The position numbers were made by a program, and so were the translations under genes. DNA of 64,000 bases from Cryptomeria japonica (lineage: Eukaryota; Streptophyta; Pinopsida; Cupressales; Cupressaceae): NCBI RefSeq assembly GCF_030272615.1, contig NC_081410.1, positions 571,961,241-572,025,240 of the forward strand, given 5' to 3'. The notes beneath the pieces were generated by a model that ran no database searches, was not told the DNA's origin, and saw nothing but the letters and a program-made list of their open reading frames with translations. Each line of letters begins with the position of its first letter. The first letter of the stretch is position 1. Below, in pieces: positions 23,060 to 34,958 of the stretch.

Positions 23060-23800
23060 GACTCTGAAGGAGAATCAGATGATTCACCTTGTGAAGGAGA
23101 TGAGACACTATTTATGGTAGAAATAGAATCTTCTTCAATTAGCAAATTTGAAAATCAATCTGTTCTAGACCAAGGTGAAATTGATCTTGAGGGAGAGTTA
23201 CTCTGTGCTCTCAAAGAAATAAAAAGATTAAAAAAATTACTAGTCTCACATGAAAGTTCAAATCAGATTCTACGAGTTGAATTGAATGACTCAAATTTAG
23301 CAAATGAAAATCTAAAATCTCTTCTTGAAGTTAGAGATAAGAAAATTAAAGTCTTAGAACAACAAGTTTCTTCTCTAGAAAAATAGGTTGATCAATATGA
23401 GAGCACTATGCATCTAAATGATAATCTTGATAAACAAAAACATCACAAAGATCTGAGTGGTGTTGGTTTTTGTAAGGACAAAATAGAAAATCAGAATTTT
23501 AAGACATCAAATAGAAATCCAACATATTCTCTTAACAAATCTTTTAGATTTGGTTTCTTCAATGGATATTGTTTTTATTGCAATAAATTTGGTCACAAGG
23601 TCAGTACTTGCAGATTTATAAAGCATAGAACTCCTATGTTTGGACACAAACAAAATTATGGATTTTCAAATACGGTAAAATGTTTTAAATGCAACAATTT
23701 TGGGTATACTACTAGACAATGTAAATCAAAACAAAGTAATGAAAAACAATGGAAACCTAAGTTTGTGTCTAGTACCGAGCAATCAATGTTGGTACAAACT
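23060..23800 (+). pseudogene. Copia gag C-terminal linker: coiled coil and two more zinc knuckles
   Basis: Same frame as gag. An acidic stretch and a leucine-rich coiled coil (about 23190-23385) end at a TAG near 23384, followed by two further knuckles. The first, CFYCNKFGHKVSTC, is intact. The second, CFKCNNFGYTTRQC, has Tyr in place of the metal-binding His. A coiled coil within gag is a Sirevirus-like trait. Confidence 0.75.
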
Positions 23801-24190
23801 GCACTTCTTTCCAATAGGAGAACCATGTGGGTGTTGGACAGTGGATGTTCTCACCATATGACAGGTGATAAGGATAAATTTCTTCATTTGGAAGATTATG
23901 ATGGTGGACTTGTTAAATTTGGGGACAATTCAGGTATTCACATCAAAGGTACAGGAACATTATTCTTAAATGATGACACTCCCATTAATGATGTATATTA
24001 TGTTGAGGGTTTAAAACACAATCTTCTCAGTGTCAGTCAAATATGCGATAGTGGGTATAATGTATCTTTCAGTTCTCAAAGTTGCACTATCACAAAAAGT
24101 TCTGGAAGGGTTGTTGCTACTGGATTGAGAACCTTTGGTAATATTTATAATCTACTTGATTCCACTGATTATGAAAATCATAAAAGTATG
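23801..24190 (+). pseudogene. Copia aspartic protease
   Basis: Part of an uninterrupted stretch from 23408. The catalytic motif WVLDSGCSHHMTG (Asp codon 23837-23839) is kept, followed by the NLLSVSQ segment typical of copia proteases. Protease releases the mature gag and pol proteins. This domain itself looks intact inside a dead element. Confidence 0.85.
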
Positions 24191-24490
24191 TTTCTTGTGA
24201 GTCAGATTGAAGAAAATTGGCTTTGGCATAAACGTCTGGGTCATGTGAATTTTGACAATCTTGTAAGAATTAGTAAGAATCAAAATTTTAGAGGTCTACC
24301 TATTCCAATCAAACCAACAAATGCGGTATGTAAAGAATGTCTTAAGGGAAAACAAACAAATCTATCTTTTAAATCAAAAGAGCATTATTCTACTAGACCA
24401 CTACAACTTGTACATACAGATTTATGTGTTCCTACAAGGACTCAATCAATCAACGGAGATAAATATTTTATGCTCTTTGTTAATGATTAT
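24191..24490 (+). pseudogene. Copia integrase, N-terminal half
   Basis: Contains the zinc-binding HHCC domain (HKRLGHVNFDNL ... CKECLKGKQ) and the first catalytic Asp in VHTDLCVP. The frame is cut at 24491 by the nested gypsy element and resumes at 36164 with the expected next residues. Confidence 0.88.
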
Positions 24491-24495
24491 ACTAT
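24491..24495 (+). repeat. Target-site duplication of the nested gypsy element (left, ACTAT)
   Basis: ACTAT here and ACTAG at 36159-36163; four of five bases agree. The integrase codons across the site fit an ACTAG target, so the left copy has probably mutated. Confidence 0.8.
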
Positions 24496-26348
24496 TGTAA
24501 TAACCCACCATAATTAACTCAACAAAATTGACTATTCTTTTTTTTTTGTGTGTTTAATTTAATCATTGTGTTTGATTCAATCACATACTCTGGGAATCCA
24601 TCCATTTGGATTAGGCATTCATCTATCCAGGATGAGCATCTAACCATACGGGCTAGGCATTTGTCCATACGGGACATAAGATTTCATCTATCTCATACGG
24701 GGTAGGCATCTATCCAATTGGGATAGGAGGTGCTCTGGCCAGAGACTTAGACTCATCGGGACCATTCGGGTCCTGAGCCACTCACTAAGTACTACACTCT
24801 TCTAACAAAAGTACACCGAGGTCTCTGTCCTTAGGAGTAATTAAATAACATAATACAAGCTTGAATTCCACCTCGGAATTTGGCTTAAAGCCTCGGGAAG
24901 TCAAGCAAATCCATATGGGATTCCTTCCGAGTATGCATTGAATTACTTTTTCCATTTAATTATCTTTCAAATTTGGATTCTTACTCAATCCTTCCTTACC
25001 AAGCCTAGACCCCACCCACGAACACATGAGTACGAGGGACAACTTCGTCCCAAGACTGCCTACATACCCGCTTTGGCACGGGATCAAGGCGTAAAGTATG
25101 TAGTTCTATTTTTTACTCTATGGTTTGATATAAATTGATTAGTGGGTACGCAACCCTTTCTAGCGTCAATGTCCTAGATAGTTTCTTTGCGGTTGCTACC
25201 CACGGTGGTAGCACTTAAAAAAAGGCTCAAGATGGCCTATTGTTTGTGGCCTAAAAACTACATCCTAACACCTATCATGAGCGTCACCCTTGACCAAATT
25301 GTCAATCATCAATATCTCTTCAAGATTAAAATCAATTTCATAAAAGCATTTTACTTAACCAACCCTAAAGGGGGTTTACTATGGTTTATCTCAACGGATG
25401 TAAAATCATTTAAAAATTATCTTATTAGATTATCGATCCAAGGGGGATTACCCGCTCCTTGGATTTTAACTTCCAAGTGTCCCTTATTACTCCCCGACGA
25501 TTTATAGGGACGATGCCACATACATCGTTGATGTAGCTTTATTAGGTGTTAAGTGCAGTAGTTCAACACGACGACATTACCTGTAAGCATGACCCAGAGG
25601 CACCGTATATACCAAACGCTACTAGGTTTTGGTTTCCATCTTCCTTTATTTAGTTTTCTAACTAAGAAGCTATGAAAACATCATGCTTGAAAACAATTAC
25701 TAATTGAACGTGCATAATTTTAATTGATTGAAATAACTACTTGATGACTTACGTAGAATAAAAACCATGACTTGAAATATAACTTGCATATGAAAACTTG
25801 CATAGTAATAATTATATGTGTACTTGCATGGAGATGATAACGTAAATAAATGTAATTAATCTATAAGTAATTTGCATGATATAAGAATAGTGTAACTTGT
25901 GTGCATGATTAAGCAATCCAAAAATAGTGATTAATTTAGACATATAATGTGAATTAATTGCTAAAGGCCAACTAAGTGCCCCAATGGATCTTAAATAGAT
26001 CGAATAACTCTAATTAAAATAATTTGATATAATATAATTTACAAATATAAAATTTACTAAGGATAAATTAATTATGAATTTACTACACAACAATCCCCAA
26101 TATTTATAAATTTTTCTGAGTTAAATTCAATAACTTAAAATTTATACTAAGGAAAGAATTAACATTTCCTAAATTGCAATTATTAACAATTAAACTTAAA
26201 ATTTAAACAAAAATAATTATTAGCAATTAACTTAAAATTTAACCCAAAGTAATTACTAAAAATTCCAAATTGCAATTTAAAAAGAATATATAAAAATAAA
26301 CTAACAACAAAAATAAAATAAGCAATTTTTTTTTGTTTTAATAGTAAA

Positions 26349-26545
26349 TAGGGGGGGAGGTGGGGACCACGGGTCCCATCACCCCTGTGGTCCTGCATGC
26401 GTAGTCCCGCAGGGTTGAGGGGACACCGTGGGCCCCTCCACTCCCTTGCGGCCACTACCGTGACAGTGACCGCAGGGGTAGTGGAGGGTACCACTGCCAC
26501 CCCCCCCCGATGGTTACATTAACCGCCTCCCCTGCACGCCATCCG
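26349..26545 (-). repeat. GC-rich block with long inverted repeat inside the LTR
   Basis: A GC-rich island in an AT-rich LTR. CCCTCCACT near 26434 can pair with AGTGGAGGG near 26478, and inside this CCCTTGCGG pairs with CCGCAGGG, giving a hairpin of about 60 bases. The other LTR has the same block (34588-34765) with substitutions. It also contains a small minus-strand frame shared by both LTRs. Confidence 0.65.
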
Positions 26546-26859
26546 TTATCGATTCAAAAATTATTTTCGGAGACCATGTCATTATAATCATTTTGCAACA
26601 TTAATATATTTTAACATTCCAATTAAATTTAATATATATATATATATATATGGTTTACATTCCCAATTATTTAATGATATAAACAAAAAGAATATTTATT
26701 TATGAAAATGAGAACATGAATAAAATAGATAACAGTGGTAGGTAATTCCTTTAGATTGATTTTTCAGTAAATAGGAGATTAATATTTACAGAGAGAGAGA
26801 GTTTATTCCAGCATTCATAGGGAGGAATTTTATTTCCAGATTTCATAGGGAGGGAGTTT

Positions 26860-27060
26860 ATTCAACTAATATTCACAGAGATTCAACTAATATTCACAGA
26901 GATTCAACCAATATTCATAGAGATTCAACTAATATTCATGGATATTCAACCAATATTCACAGAGAGATTTTATTCAACTCATTTCACAGAGAGATTTTAT
27001 TTAACTAATATTCATAGAGAGATTTTATTTATTCATTCACAGAGAGAGAGATTTATTTAT
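26860..27060 (+). repeat. Minisatellite ATTCAACTAATATTCACAGAG in the LTR
   Basis: Imperfect units of about 20 bases, alternating CACAGAG and CATAGAG. Roughly six units occur here; the other LTR (35160-35330) has fewer. Confidence 0.7.
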
Positions 27061-27758
27061 TTTTATATTCAATATCATCTAAGAGAAAACAGAAAAGCAA
27101 AAACATGATTTTCTACCTTTTTAATAGATTAAATAAGATATGCAAGAGAAATCTGCATTTGTAGTTAGAAAGAGAAGGAATTATATTGCTGCATTTCTTT
27201 AAAGAAAACAAAAATACATTTTTCTTCCTATCTAGCAATTGAGAAATGATTTCTTCAGAATACTATATTCAACCAAAGAATCTAGAAACTATATATTTTG
27301 ATAATACAAATTCCTCATATGATAAAAGGAGAGAACCTGGTTTATTGAAGCTCGAAGTTGAATCCTCTAGTTATCCTTTGATCCTTCCTTGCAACTTTGA
27401 GAGAAACCCTTCAAACAACAACTTAAAAATTCCTGCAATGAAAATGAGACTAACAAAGAGAATCCTACTTATAAACTTGGGAAATTTTCTTCAAAACATA
27501 ATCTACTCCCTTCTTTGAAACTTGCATACAATTTTATATGAAAAATCTCTTAATTCCACTATCTAGAGAAATTAATTATGGGTGGGATTCTTTTCCAATA
27601 GTGGACTCATGTAAATTGATTAAAAACTTAGTGGGGGAGTTACATGCAAGGTGGTGGAGATTCCTCTAGAAGCTTCTATTTCCTCCTACAACATGTGCCA
27701 TAATTGGGAGTGGAAATAAATAAAATAAAAATAATACTTTTGAATTAGATTCTCCAAG

Positions 27759-27774
27759 TGTGTGTGTGTGTGTG
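27759..27774 (+). repeat. (TG)n microsatellite
   Basis: Eight TG units near the LTR end; the partner LTR has seven at about 36040. Confidence 0.85.
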
Positions 27775-27880
27775 TTTATTATTATTCTTTTATAACATTT
27801 ATTCAATCATTTTAAATAGCTTAACCAAAAACATAATTAGAATTGCATCAAATCAAAAGTGATAAAGGAGGGTTGTGACA

Positions 27881-27893
27881 TCCTCCCCCCCTT
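27881..27893 (-). other. Chromovirus polypurine tract
   Basis: On the minus strand AAGGGGGGGAGGA stands directly before the TGTCACAACC start of the 3' LTR. Confidence 0.9.
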
Positions 27894-27958
27894 AATTTGT
27901 GCATCATCCCAATGGACTTATTGAATGTATCCAAAAGAGTCTATAGTTCATGATTAGC

Positions 27959-29125
27959 TTAAAACAAAAAAGGAAACAACTGTTGCATTTCCTTAGTATC
28001 CTCCCACGTGACATTCTTTTCATCATACTGGTTCCATTGTACTTTGCATTGACCAACCTCTCTGTTGCGCAATTGGCACTGGCGCCTCTCCAAGATTTTG
28101 AATGGCTCTATCATTATTCCTCCCATTTCCTGGACCTGTAAAGCATCCCAATTCAAAATGTGTTTCTCATCAGGTACATACTTTTTAAGAAGAGATACAT
28201 GGAAGACATCATGGATTCGGCTCAACTGGGCAGGTAGGGCCAACCGATATGCAACTGGATTAATCCTTCCCAATATTTCAAAGGGTCCAACATAACGAGG
28301 TGCAAGCTTAGTCTTTTTCCCAAACCTTATAGAACTCTTGTGTGGTTTAACCCTTAGGAAGACTTTCTCTCCCACCTCAAACTCCCTTGGTGTCCTGTTC
28401 TTGTTTGCATAACTCTTCTGCCTATCTGAGGCTTCCTTCAATCTTTGCCTAATTTCCTTAGTTTTTCTTTCCATCTCCTTCAACACATCTAGTCCAACAA
28501 TTACTCTATCTTCAAGACAATCTGAACTCAAAGGTGTTTGACATGGTCTACCATATAATGCTTTGAAAGGTACCATTCCCAAAGATGTTTGATATGTATT
28601 ATTGTAAGCAAATTCTACTAGAGGTAGGTACTCTTCCCATTTCTTTTGTTGGTCCATGCAATACATGTGAAGTAGGTCTTCCATAATCTAATTTGTCCTT
28701 TTTGGCTGACCGTCGGTTTCAGGATGGTATGCAGTGCTTCAATTTAGTTGAGTTCCCAGAGTTGCTTGAAGAGTTGTCCAAAACCTTGAAGTGAATCTAG
28801 CATCTTTATCTGATATGATTTTCTCTGGCATTCCATGCAACCTAAATATTTCCTTAACAAAGCACCTAGCTAAGGTAGGTGCATCATTTGTCAGATTCCC
28901 TGGTATAAAGTGTGCCACCTTAGTGAGTTTGTCAATTACCACCATTATTGTATCACGCCTAGAAGGTGACGTGGGTAACCCTTGCACAAAATCCATACTA
29001 ATAACTTGCCACTTGTGTTGAGGTACATCATGTAATTGTAATAATCCAGCTGGATGTCTATGTTCTGCTTTTACTCTTTGACACTCCAAACATTTAGCCA
29101 CATACTTGACTATGTCATTCTTCAT
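27959..29125 (-). pseudogene. Chromovirus integrase with chromodomain
   Basis: Same frame as the RT upstream. It holds KCLECQRVKAEH of the zinc domain, the first Asp in MDFVQGLP and the second in ISDKDARF. After stops near 28737 and 28686 comes the region where the catalytic Glu is expected, but the residue there is Lys (GQPKRTN), so the DDE triad is broken. The C-terminal part from 28684 is clean for 241 codons. It includes RYVGPFEILGRI (GPY/F module) and a chromodomain of the Tekay class (IEPFKILERRQCQLRN ... VTWED). A chromodomain directs insertion to marked chromatin. Ends at the TAG before 27959. Confidence 0.88.
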
Positions 29126-30580
29126 CCCTTACCAAAAGTATAACTTCTTTAAATCTACATAAATTTTGTTAACTCTTGGGTGCCTTGAATAAGGGGCATT
29201 ATGAGCCTCCGACAAGACTACTTCCCTTAAGTCTCCTGAATTAGGAATATAGATTCTATTATTGTATCTGAGCAACCCATCTTAATCTAATGTATACCCT
29301 TCAACCTTAGGATTTGTTGGATCATATTCTAAAGTCAATTTGACTTGCTCATACCATGGATCATGTCCCTGTTCATCCATTACTTGCCTTTTGAAAGAAG
29401 TTTTGAATGTTGCTATAGTCATCAAGTGTCTCCTCGTACTCAAAGCATTTGCCACCCTATTCTCCTTTCCCTTAATATATTCAATTTCAAAATCATATTC
29501 ACTTAGAAACTCTAACCACCTTCTTTGTCTAGCATTTAAGTGGGGTTGAGTAAAGATGTACTTTAGTCCTTGGTTATCTGAATTTAACTCAAAGGGCTTC
29601 CCTAGTAAAAAGTGTCTCCATTTCTGTAGGGCATCCACAATCGCTACTAACTCTAAGTCATGGGGTGCATAATTGACTTCATGAGTCTTTCGCTTTCTGG
29701 ATTCGTAAGCTACTACCCCTTCATCTTGGACAAGTACTCCTCCTAAACCTTCAATAGAAGCATCAGTTACGACTGTGAAGTGTCCATTCGGATCTAGTAC
29801 TTTTAGAATGGGTGCTGACGTTAGTTTCCCTTTCAAAATTTGGAATGCCTTATCACTTTGTTTTGTCCACACAAACCTTTTACCCTTCCTTTGTAATTAG
29901 GTGATGGGGTTTGCTATCTTAGAGAATCCTTCCACAAACCTCCTATAGTAACCTGCTAGCCCCGTAAAGCTTCTTACCTTTGAAATGTTTTTAGGGATCG
30001 ACCATTCTACTACCTTTATCTTATCTGGATCAATTGCTATTCCCTCCTTTGATATTATATGCCCAAGGTTGTGAATCTTTTCCTCAAAGAAGGCACATTT
30101 TGACAATTTCCCATATAATTTATGTTCTCTCAACCTTTGCAAAACAATTTTTAGGTGTACTAAATGTTCCTCCTCATTCCTAGAGTAAATCAATATGTCA
30201 TCCAGAAATACCAAAACAAATTTATCCAAGTAGTCATGGAGTACACTATTCATTAGGTTCATAAATGCAGCTGGGGCATTGGTTACACCAAAAGGAACCA
30301 CTGTGAATTCATAATGCCCATATCTAGTCCTAAAAGCTATTTTTGAAATGTCTTCCTCCTTAATTTTGAGTTGATGGTACCCTGACCAAAGGTCTATCTT
30401 TGAGAAAATTGTTGCTCCTTTCATTTGGTCAAAAAGATCCTCTATGTGAGGTAAGGGATACCTATTCTTTATGGTGACCTTTTTCAACATCCTATAGTCG
30501 ATGCATAGTCTTAAGGTTCCATCCTTCTTCTTAACAAATAAGACTAGCGCTCCCCATGGTGATACACTTGGCCTTATCAA
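29126..30580 (-). pseudogene. Chromovirus reverse transcriptase and RNase H
   Basis: Frame shared with protease and integrase. The RT (30580 to 29897) reads cleanly: [42 protein letters not shown] and the catalytic FLDDILIYS. After a stop at 29894-29896 the RNase H follows (29872 to 29282): VVTDASIEGLGGVL, YAPHDLELVAIVDAL and LNSDNQGLKY carry the acidic residues. Further stops are near 29280 and 29127. It would copy element RNA to DNA if intact. Confidence 0.9.
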
Positions 30581-31400
30581 TCCCTTAGCTAAGAGTTCCT
30601 CTAATTACATTTTGAGCTCTTGTAATTCAGTTGTGTTCATTCGGTAAGGTTCCCTTGATACTGGTTCAGCTCCTGGTAGTACTTCGATAGAAAAGTCAAA
30701 CTTCCTTTTAGGGGGTAAGCTGGGTAATTCTTCTGGAAAGATATCCTTGAATTCTTTTAAGAAAGGCGTATTTTCAAAGGTCAGGGTAATTTCCTCCTTC
30801 CCTTCATCAATTTCAACCATATAGATTAGGCCTCCTCTTCTCCTTTCCTTCTTTAATTGCATGGCTGAGATGGTTTCTATATTAATGGGTTTAAACTTTC
30901 CTTGGATTTTGACTTTTTTACCCCCATCATGCAAATATTCAACAACTTTGTTATAGCAATCTACGATAGCTTGATGGTCTATTAACAAACTCATTCCAAT
31001 AATTACATCATATAATCCTAGGGGTGCCACATAGAGATATACCCTTGTTTCAAACTCAAAAAATTATACCCTTGCCCTCGGCAAACACTTAGTTACTTCC
31101 CTAGTTGCCTTATCCCCATATTGAACCGTCCATGATGACTCCATTTGATTAACTTTTAATGCATATTCACTTACTAATTCAGGTGAGATGAAACATTCAG
31201 ATGATCTAGTGTCAATTAGAATTGAAATTGGTTGTTCAAATAGTCTACCTGTAGTTTCCACAGGAACATTCTGGTATCTTCCTCTTCGGTTCCTAACTGC
31301 TGCATGAATCCTTTGTTGGGGTTGATTGGCCCTAATCTGTCCTTGCATCCTAGGACACTCTCTAGCAAAATGGTTTCCCCCACACATGAAGCATCCACCT
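30581..31400 (-). pseudogene. Chromovirus zinc knuckle and aspartic protease
   Basis: Begins with a short knuckle CFMCGGNHFAREC (CX2CX3HX4C, a spacing seen in this clade) and goes into a retropepsin segment. The catalytic motif reads ILIDTRSS, with Arg where Gly belongs, so activity is doubtful. The downstream GMSLLIDH segment is typical. Stops near 31063 and 30603 interrupt the frame. Confidence 0.85.
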
Positions 31401-32562
31401 AGAGGACCCCTCCTACCTTGATTCCTAGGGGGATCATTCCTTGTTTCATTGGTCCTAGGTGGATAAGTTATCCTGTTTTGCTGATCATTCTTGTTATAGT
31501 TGCCTCTATTATTATTGCCCCAATTATTATTATTATTTCCATTCCTCTGATATTGATTAGAAGGTGGCCTTCTTTCGGAAGAATTATTCCTTTAACCTTT
31601 GTTGAAATTAGTGTTTGCATTGAATTCCTACTTCCTTTTAAATGAGTGGTTCCCATTATAGTTCTGCCCTGCTAGTGTTTGAATCTTCCTCTCTTGCCTT
31701 AGGGACTTTTCAAGTACTTCATTCATGTTTTTGGGTCCATGCATGTCAACCTCTGCCCCTATGTTGGTATTTAGCCCCAATCCCTCCTCCAAAATCTTAT
31801 GGTAGGCCTAGAGAAATCAAAGCCTTCTTCATCTTTCTGGTACGTAGGTACATACTTAAGCAATTTGGCGAACTTATCCCAATATTGTTGGACTGATAGG
31901 GGTCCTTGACATAGATTATGGAATTCTGTCACCTTCTCATCAAAGAACAATTGAGGGAGCCACCTCTCTCAGAAGTGGTGAACAAATTGATCCCATGTGA
32001 CTGTATCCCTACTATACCCATTTTGTTCCTTGGTGTTGGTCCACCAACTAGCTGCCTCCCCTATGAGTTGGTAGGAACCCCATAAAGCCTTGGTTGTTTC
32101 ACTAAAATCTCTTAGTTCAAAATACTTTTCCATTTCATTTAACCAATTCTCATCTCCTTCACCAATTTGCCTCCCATCGAACTTAGGAGGGGTGATTTTC
32201 TTTAAGTCCTTGGAGAGTTCCAATATGTTATTTTCTTTTCTATTACCCATCATATTTCCTTGATTGCTACCAGGGTTTCCATTTTCAGTACCACTTCTAT
32301 TTTCAAAGTCATTCTGCCTTTCCCTAAGGTCCTGTATTGATTGTTCCAAGAAGTTGATTTTATCTCTTTGTTCGGTTAGAAGGTTGATTATAGCCTTGAC
32401 CCCATCTTCGTTATTTCCTGGGTTGTGTCGATCCTCTTCATGTTCTTCCTCATGGTTTTCTTCATGGTTTTCCTCATGGTTTTCCTCATGGTTTTCTTCC
32501 CTTTGACTCCTAGTACATCTTCCATTACCCCTTCCTCTTCCTCTTCCTCTTCCTCTAGCCAT
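31401..32562 (-). pseudogene. Chromovirus gag
   Basis: Starts at ATG 32562 with an Arg-Gly-rich tail (MARGRGRGRGRGNG), then a tandem E-E-N-H repeat (about six units) and a coiled coil. The gag domain follows with TPPKFDG, NWLNEMEKYFEL and AASWWTN, all standard for chromoviral gag. A stop occurs at 31969 and the frame is lost near 31800, where gag shifts relative to pol. It lies 150 bases inside the PBS. Confidence 0.85.
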
Positions 32563-32697
32563 TCTAGGTTTTTACCTGAAAGTTAGATTATGTAGTTAGT
32601 TTTTGATTTAGGATTTTAAAATTTAATTTCTACCATTGTAAAACATTCCCTTAGTTGTATAAATTGAAGTGAGCACAAGGCCTAGATTTGAACCTTT

Positions 32698-32709
32698 GCT
32701 TGGATACCA
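32698..32709 (-). other. Chromovirus primer-binding site
   Basis: On the minus strand TGGTATCCAAGC follows the CA end of the 5' LTR by two bases. It resembles the Met-type PBS but diverges in the second half, through either decay or another donor tRNA. Confidence 0.7.
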
Positions 32710-32711
32710 CA

Positions 32712-34860
32712 TGAAATAACCCACCATAATTAACTCAACAAAATTGACCATTCTTTTTTTTTTGTTTTTAATTTAATCATTTTGTTTGATTCAATCGCAT
32801 ACTTTGGGCATCCCTCCATTTGGATTAGGCATTCATCCATCTGGGATGAGCATCTAACCATATAGGTTAGGCATTTGTCCATACGGGACATAAGATTTCA
32901 TCTATCTAATATAGGATAGGCATCTACCCATATGAGGTAGGCATCTATCCAATCGGGATAGGAGGTACTCTGGCCAGAGACTTAGACTCATTGGGACCAT
33001 TCGGGTCCTGAGCAACTCACTAAGTACTACACTCTTCTAACAAAAGTGCACCGAGGTCACCGTCCTTAGGAGTAATTAAATAACATAATACAAGCTTGAA
33101 TTTCGCCTCGGAATTTGGCTTAAAGCCTCGAGAAGTCAAGCGAATCCATACGGGATTCCTTCCGAGTATGCATTGAATTACTTTTTCCATTAAATTATCT
33201 TTCAAATTTGGATTCTTACTCAATCCTTCCTTACCAAGCCTATACCCCACCCACGAACGCTTGAGTACGAGGGACAACTCCGTCCCAAGACTGCCTACAT
33301 ACCCGCTTCGGCATGGGATCAAGGCGTAAAGTATGTAGTTCTATTTTCTACTCTATGGTTTGATGTAAACTGATTAGTGGGTATGCAACCCTTTCTAGGG
33401 TCAATGTCCCAGACAGTCTCTGTGGTTGCTACCCACAGTGGTAGCACTTAAACAAAGGCTCAAGATGGCCTATTGTTTGTGGCCTAACAACTACATCCTA
33501 ACACCTATCATGAGCGTCACCCTTGACCAAATTGTCAATCACCAATATCTCTTCAAGACTAAAATCAATTTCATAAAAGCATTTTACTTAACCAACCCTA
33601 AAGGGGGTTTACTATGGTTTATCTCAATGGATGTAAAATCATTTAAAAATTATCTTATTAGATTATCAATCCAAGGGGGATTACCCGCCCCTTGGATTTT
33701 AACTTCCAAGTGTCCCTTACTATTCCCTGACGATTTATAGGGACGATGCCACAGACGTCGTTGATGTATCTTTATTAGGCATTAAGTGCAGTAGTTCAAC
33801 ATGATGGCATTACCCATAAGCGTGACCCAGAGCCACCGTATATACTGAACGCTACTAGGTTTTGGTTTCCATCTTCCTTTATTTAGTTTTCCAACTAAGA
33901 AGCTATGAAAACATCATGCTTGAAAACAATTACTAATTGAACGTGCATAATTTTAATTGATTGAAATAACTACTTGATGACTTACATAGAATAAAAACCA
34001 TGACTTGAAATATAACTTGCATATGAAAACTTGCATATTAATAATTACATGTGTACTTGCATGGAGATGATAACATCAATAAATGTAATTAATCTATAAG
34101 TAATTTGCATGATATAAGAATAGTGTAACTTGCGTGCATGATTAGGTAATCCAAAAATAGTGATTAATTGCGACATATAATGTGAATTAATTGCTAAAGG
34201 CCAACTAAGTGCCCCAATGGATCTTAAATGGATTGAATAACTCTAATTAAAAGAATTTGATATAATATAATTTACAAATATTAAATTTACTAAGGATAAA
34301 TTAATTATGAATTTACTACAGAACAATCCCCAATATTTATAAATTTTTCTGAGTTAAATTCAATAACTTAAAATTTATACTAAGGAAAGAATTAACATTT
34401 CCTAAATTGCAATTATTAACAATTAAACTTAAAATTTAAACAAAAATAATTATTTAGCAATTAACTTAAAATTTAACCCAAAGTAATTACTAAAAATTCC
34501 AAATTGCAATTTAAAAAGAATATATAAAAAAAAAACTAACTACAAAAATAAAATAAGTGATTTTTTTTTTGGTTTTAATAGTAAATAGGGGGGGAGGTGG
34601 GGACCACGGGTCCCATCACCCCTGCAGGCCTGCATGCGTAGTCCCGCAGGGTTGAGGGGACACCGTGGGCCCCTCCACTCCCCTGTGACCACTGCCATGA
34701 TAGTGACCGCAGGGTTAGTGGAGGGTACCACTGCCCCCCCCGATGGTTACATTAACCGCCTCCCCTGCACGCCATCCGTTATAGATTCAAAAATTATTTT
34801 TGGAGACCGTGCCATTATAATCATTTTGCAACATTAATATATTTTAACATTCGAATTAAA

Positions 34861-34958
<98 letters not shown>

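Larger units (their letters stand above)
24496..27880 (-). repeat. 3' LTR of the chromovirus
   Basis: 3385 bp. Very similar to 32712-36158 along its whole length. It includes a GC-rich block, a short (AT)10 tract at 26632-26651 and the 21-base-type minisatellite. A 106-codon plus-strand frame at 25187-25507 also appears in the other LTR, but its orientation is antisense to the element and it shows no motif. Confidence 0.93.

Noticed and set aside
25187-25507. 106-codon plus-strand ORF, nearly repeated at 33426-33740
   Set aside because: Both lie at the same place in the two chromovirus LTRs and are antisense to the element. The repeat explains the conservation; no motif.
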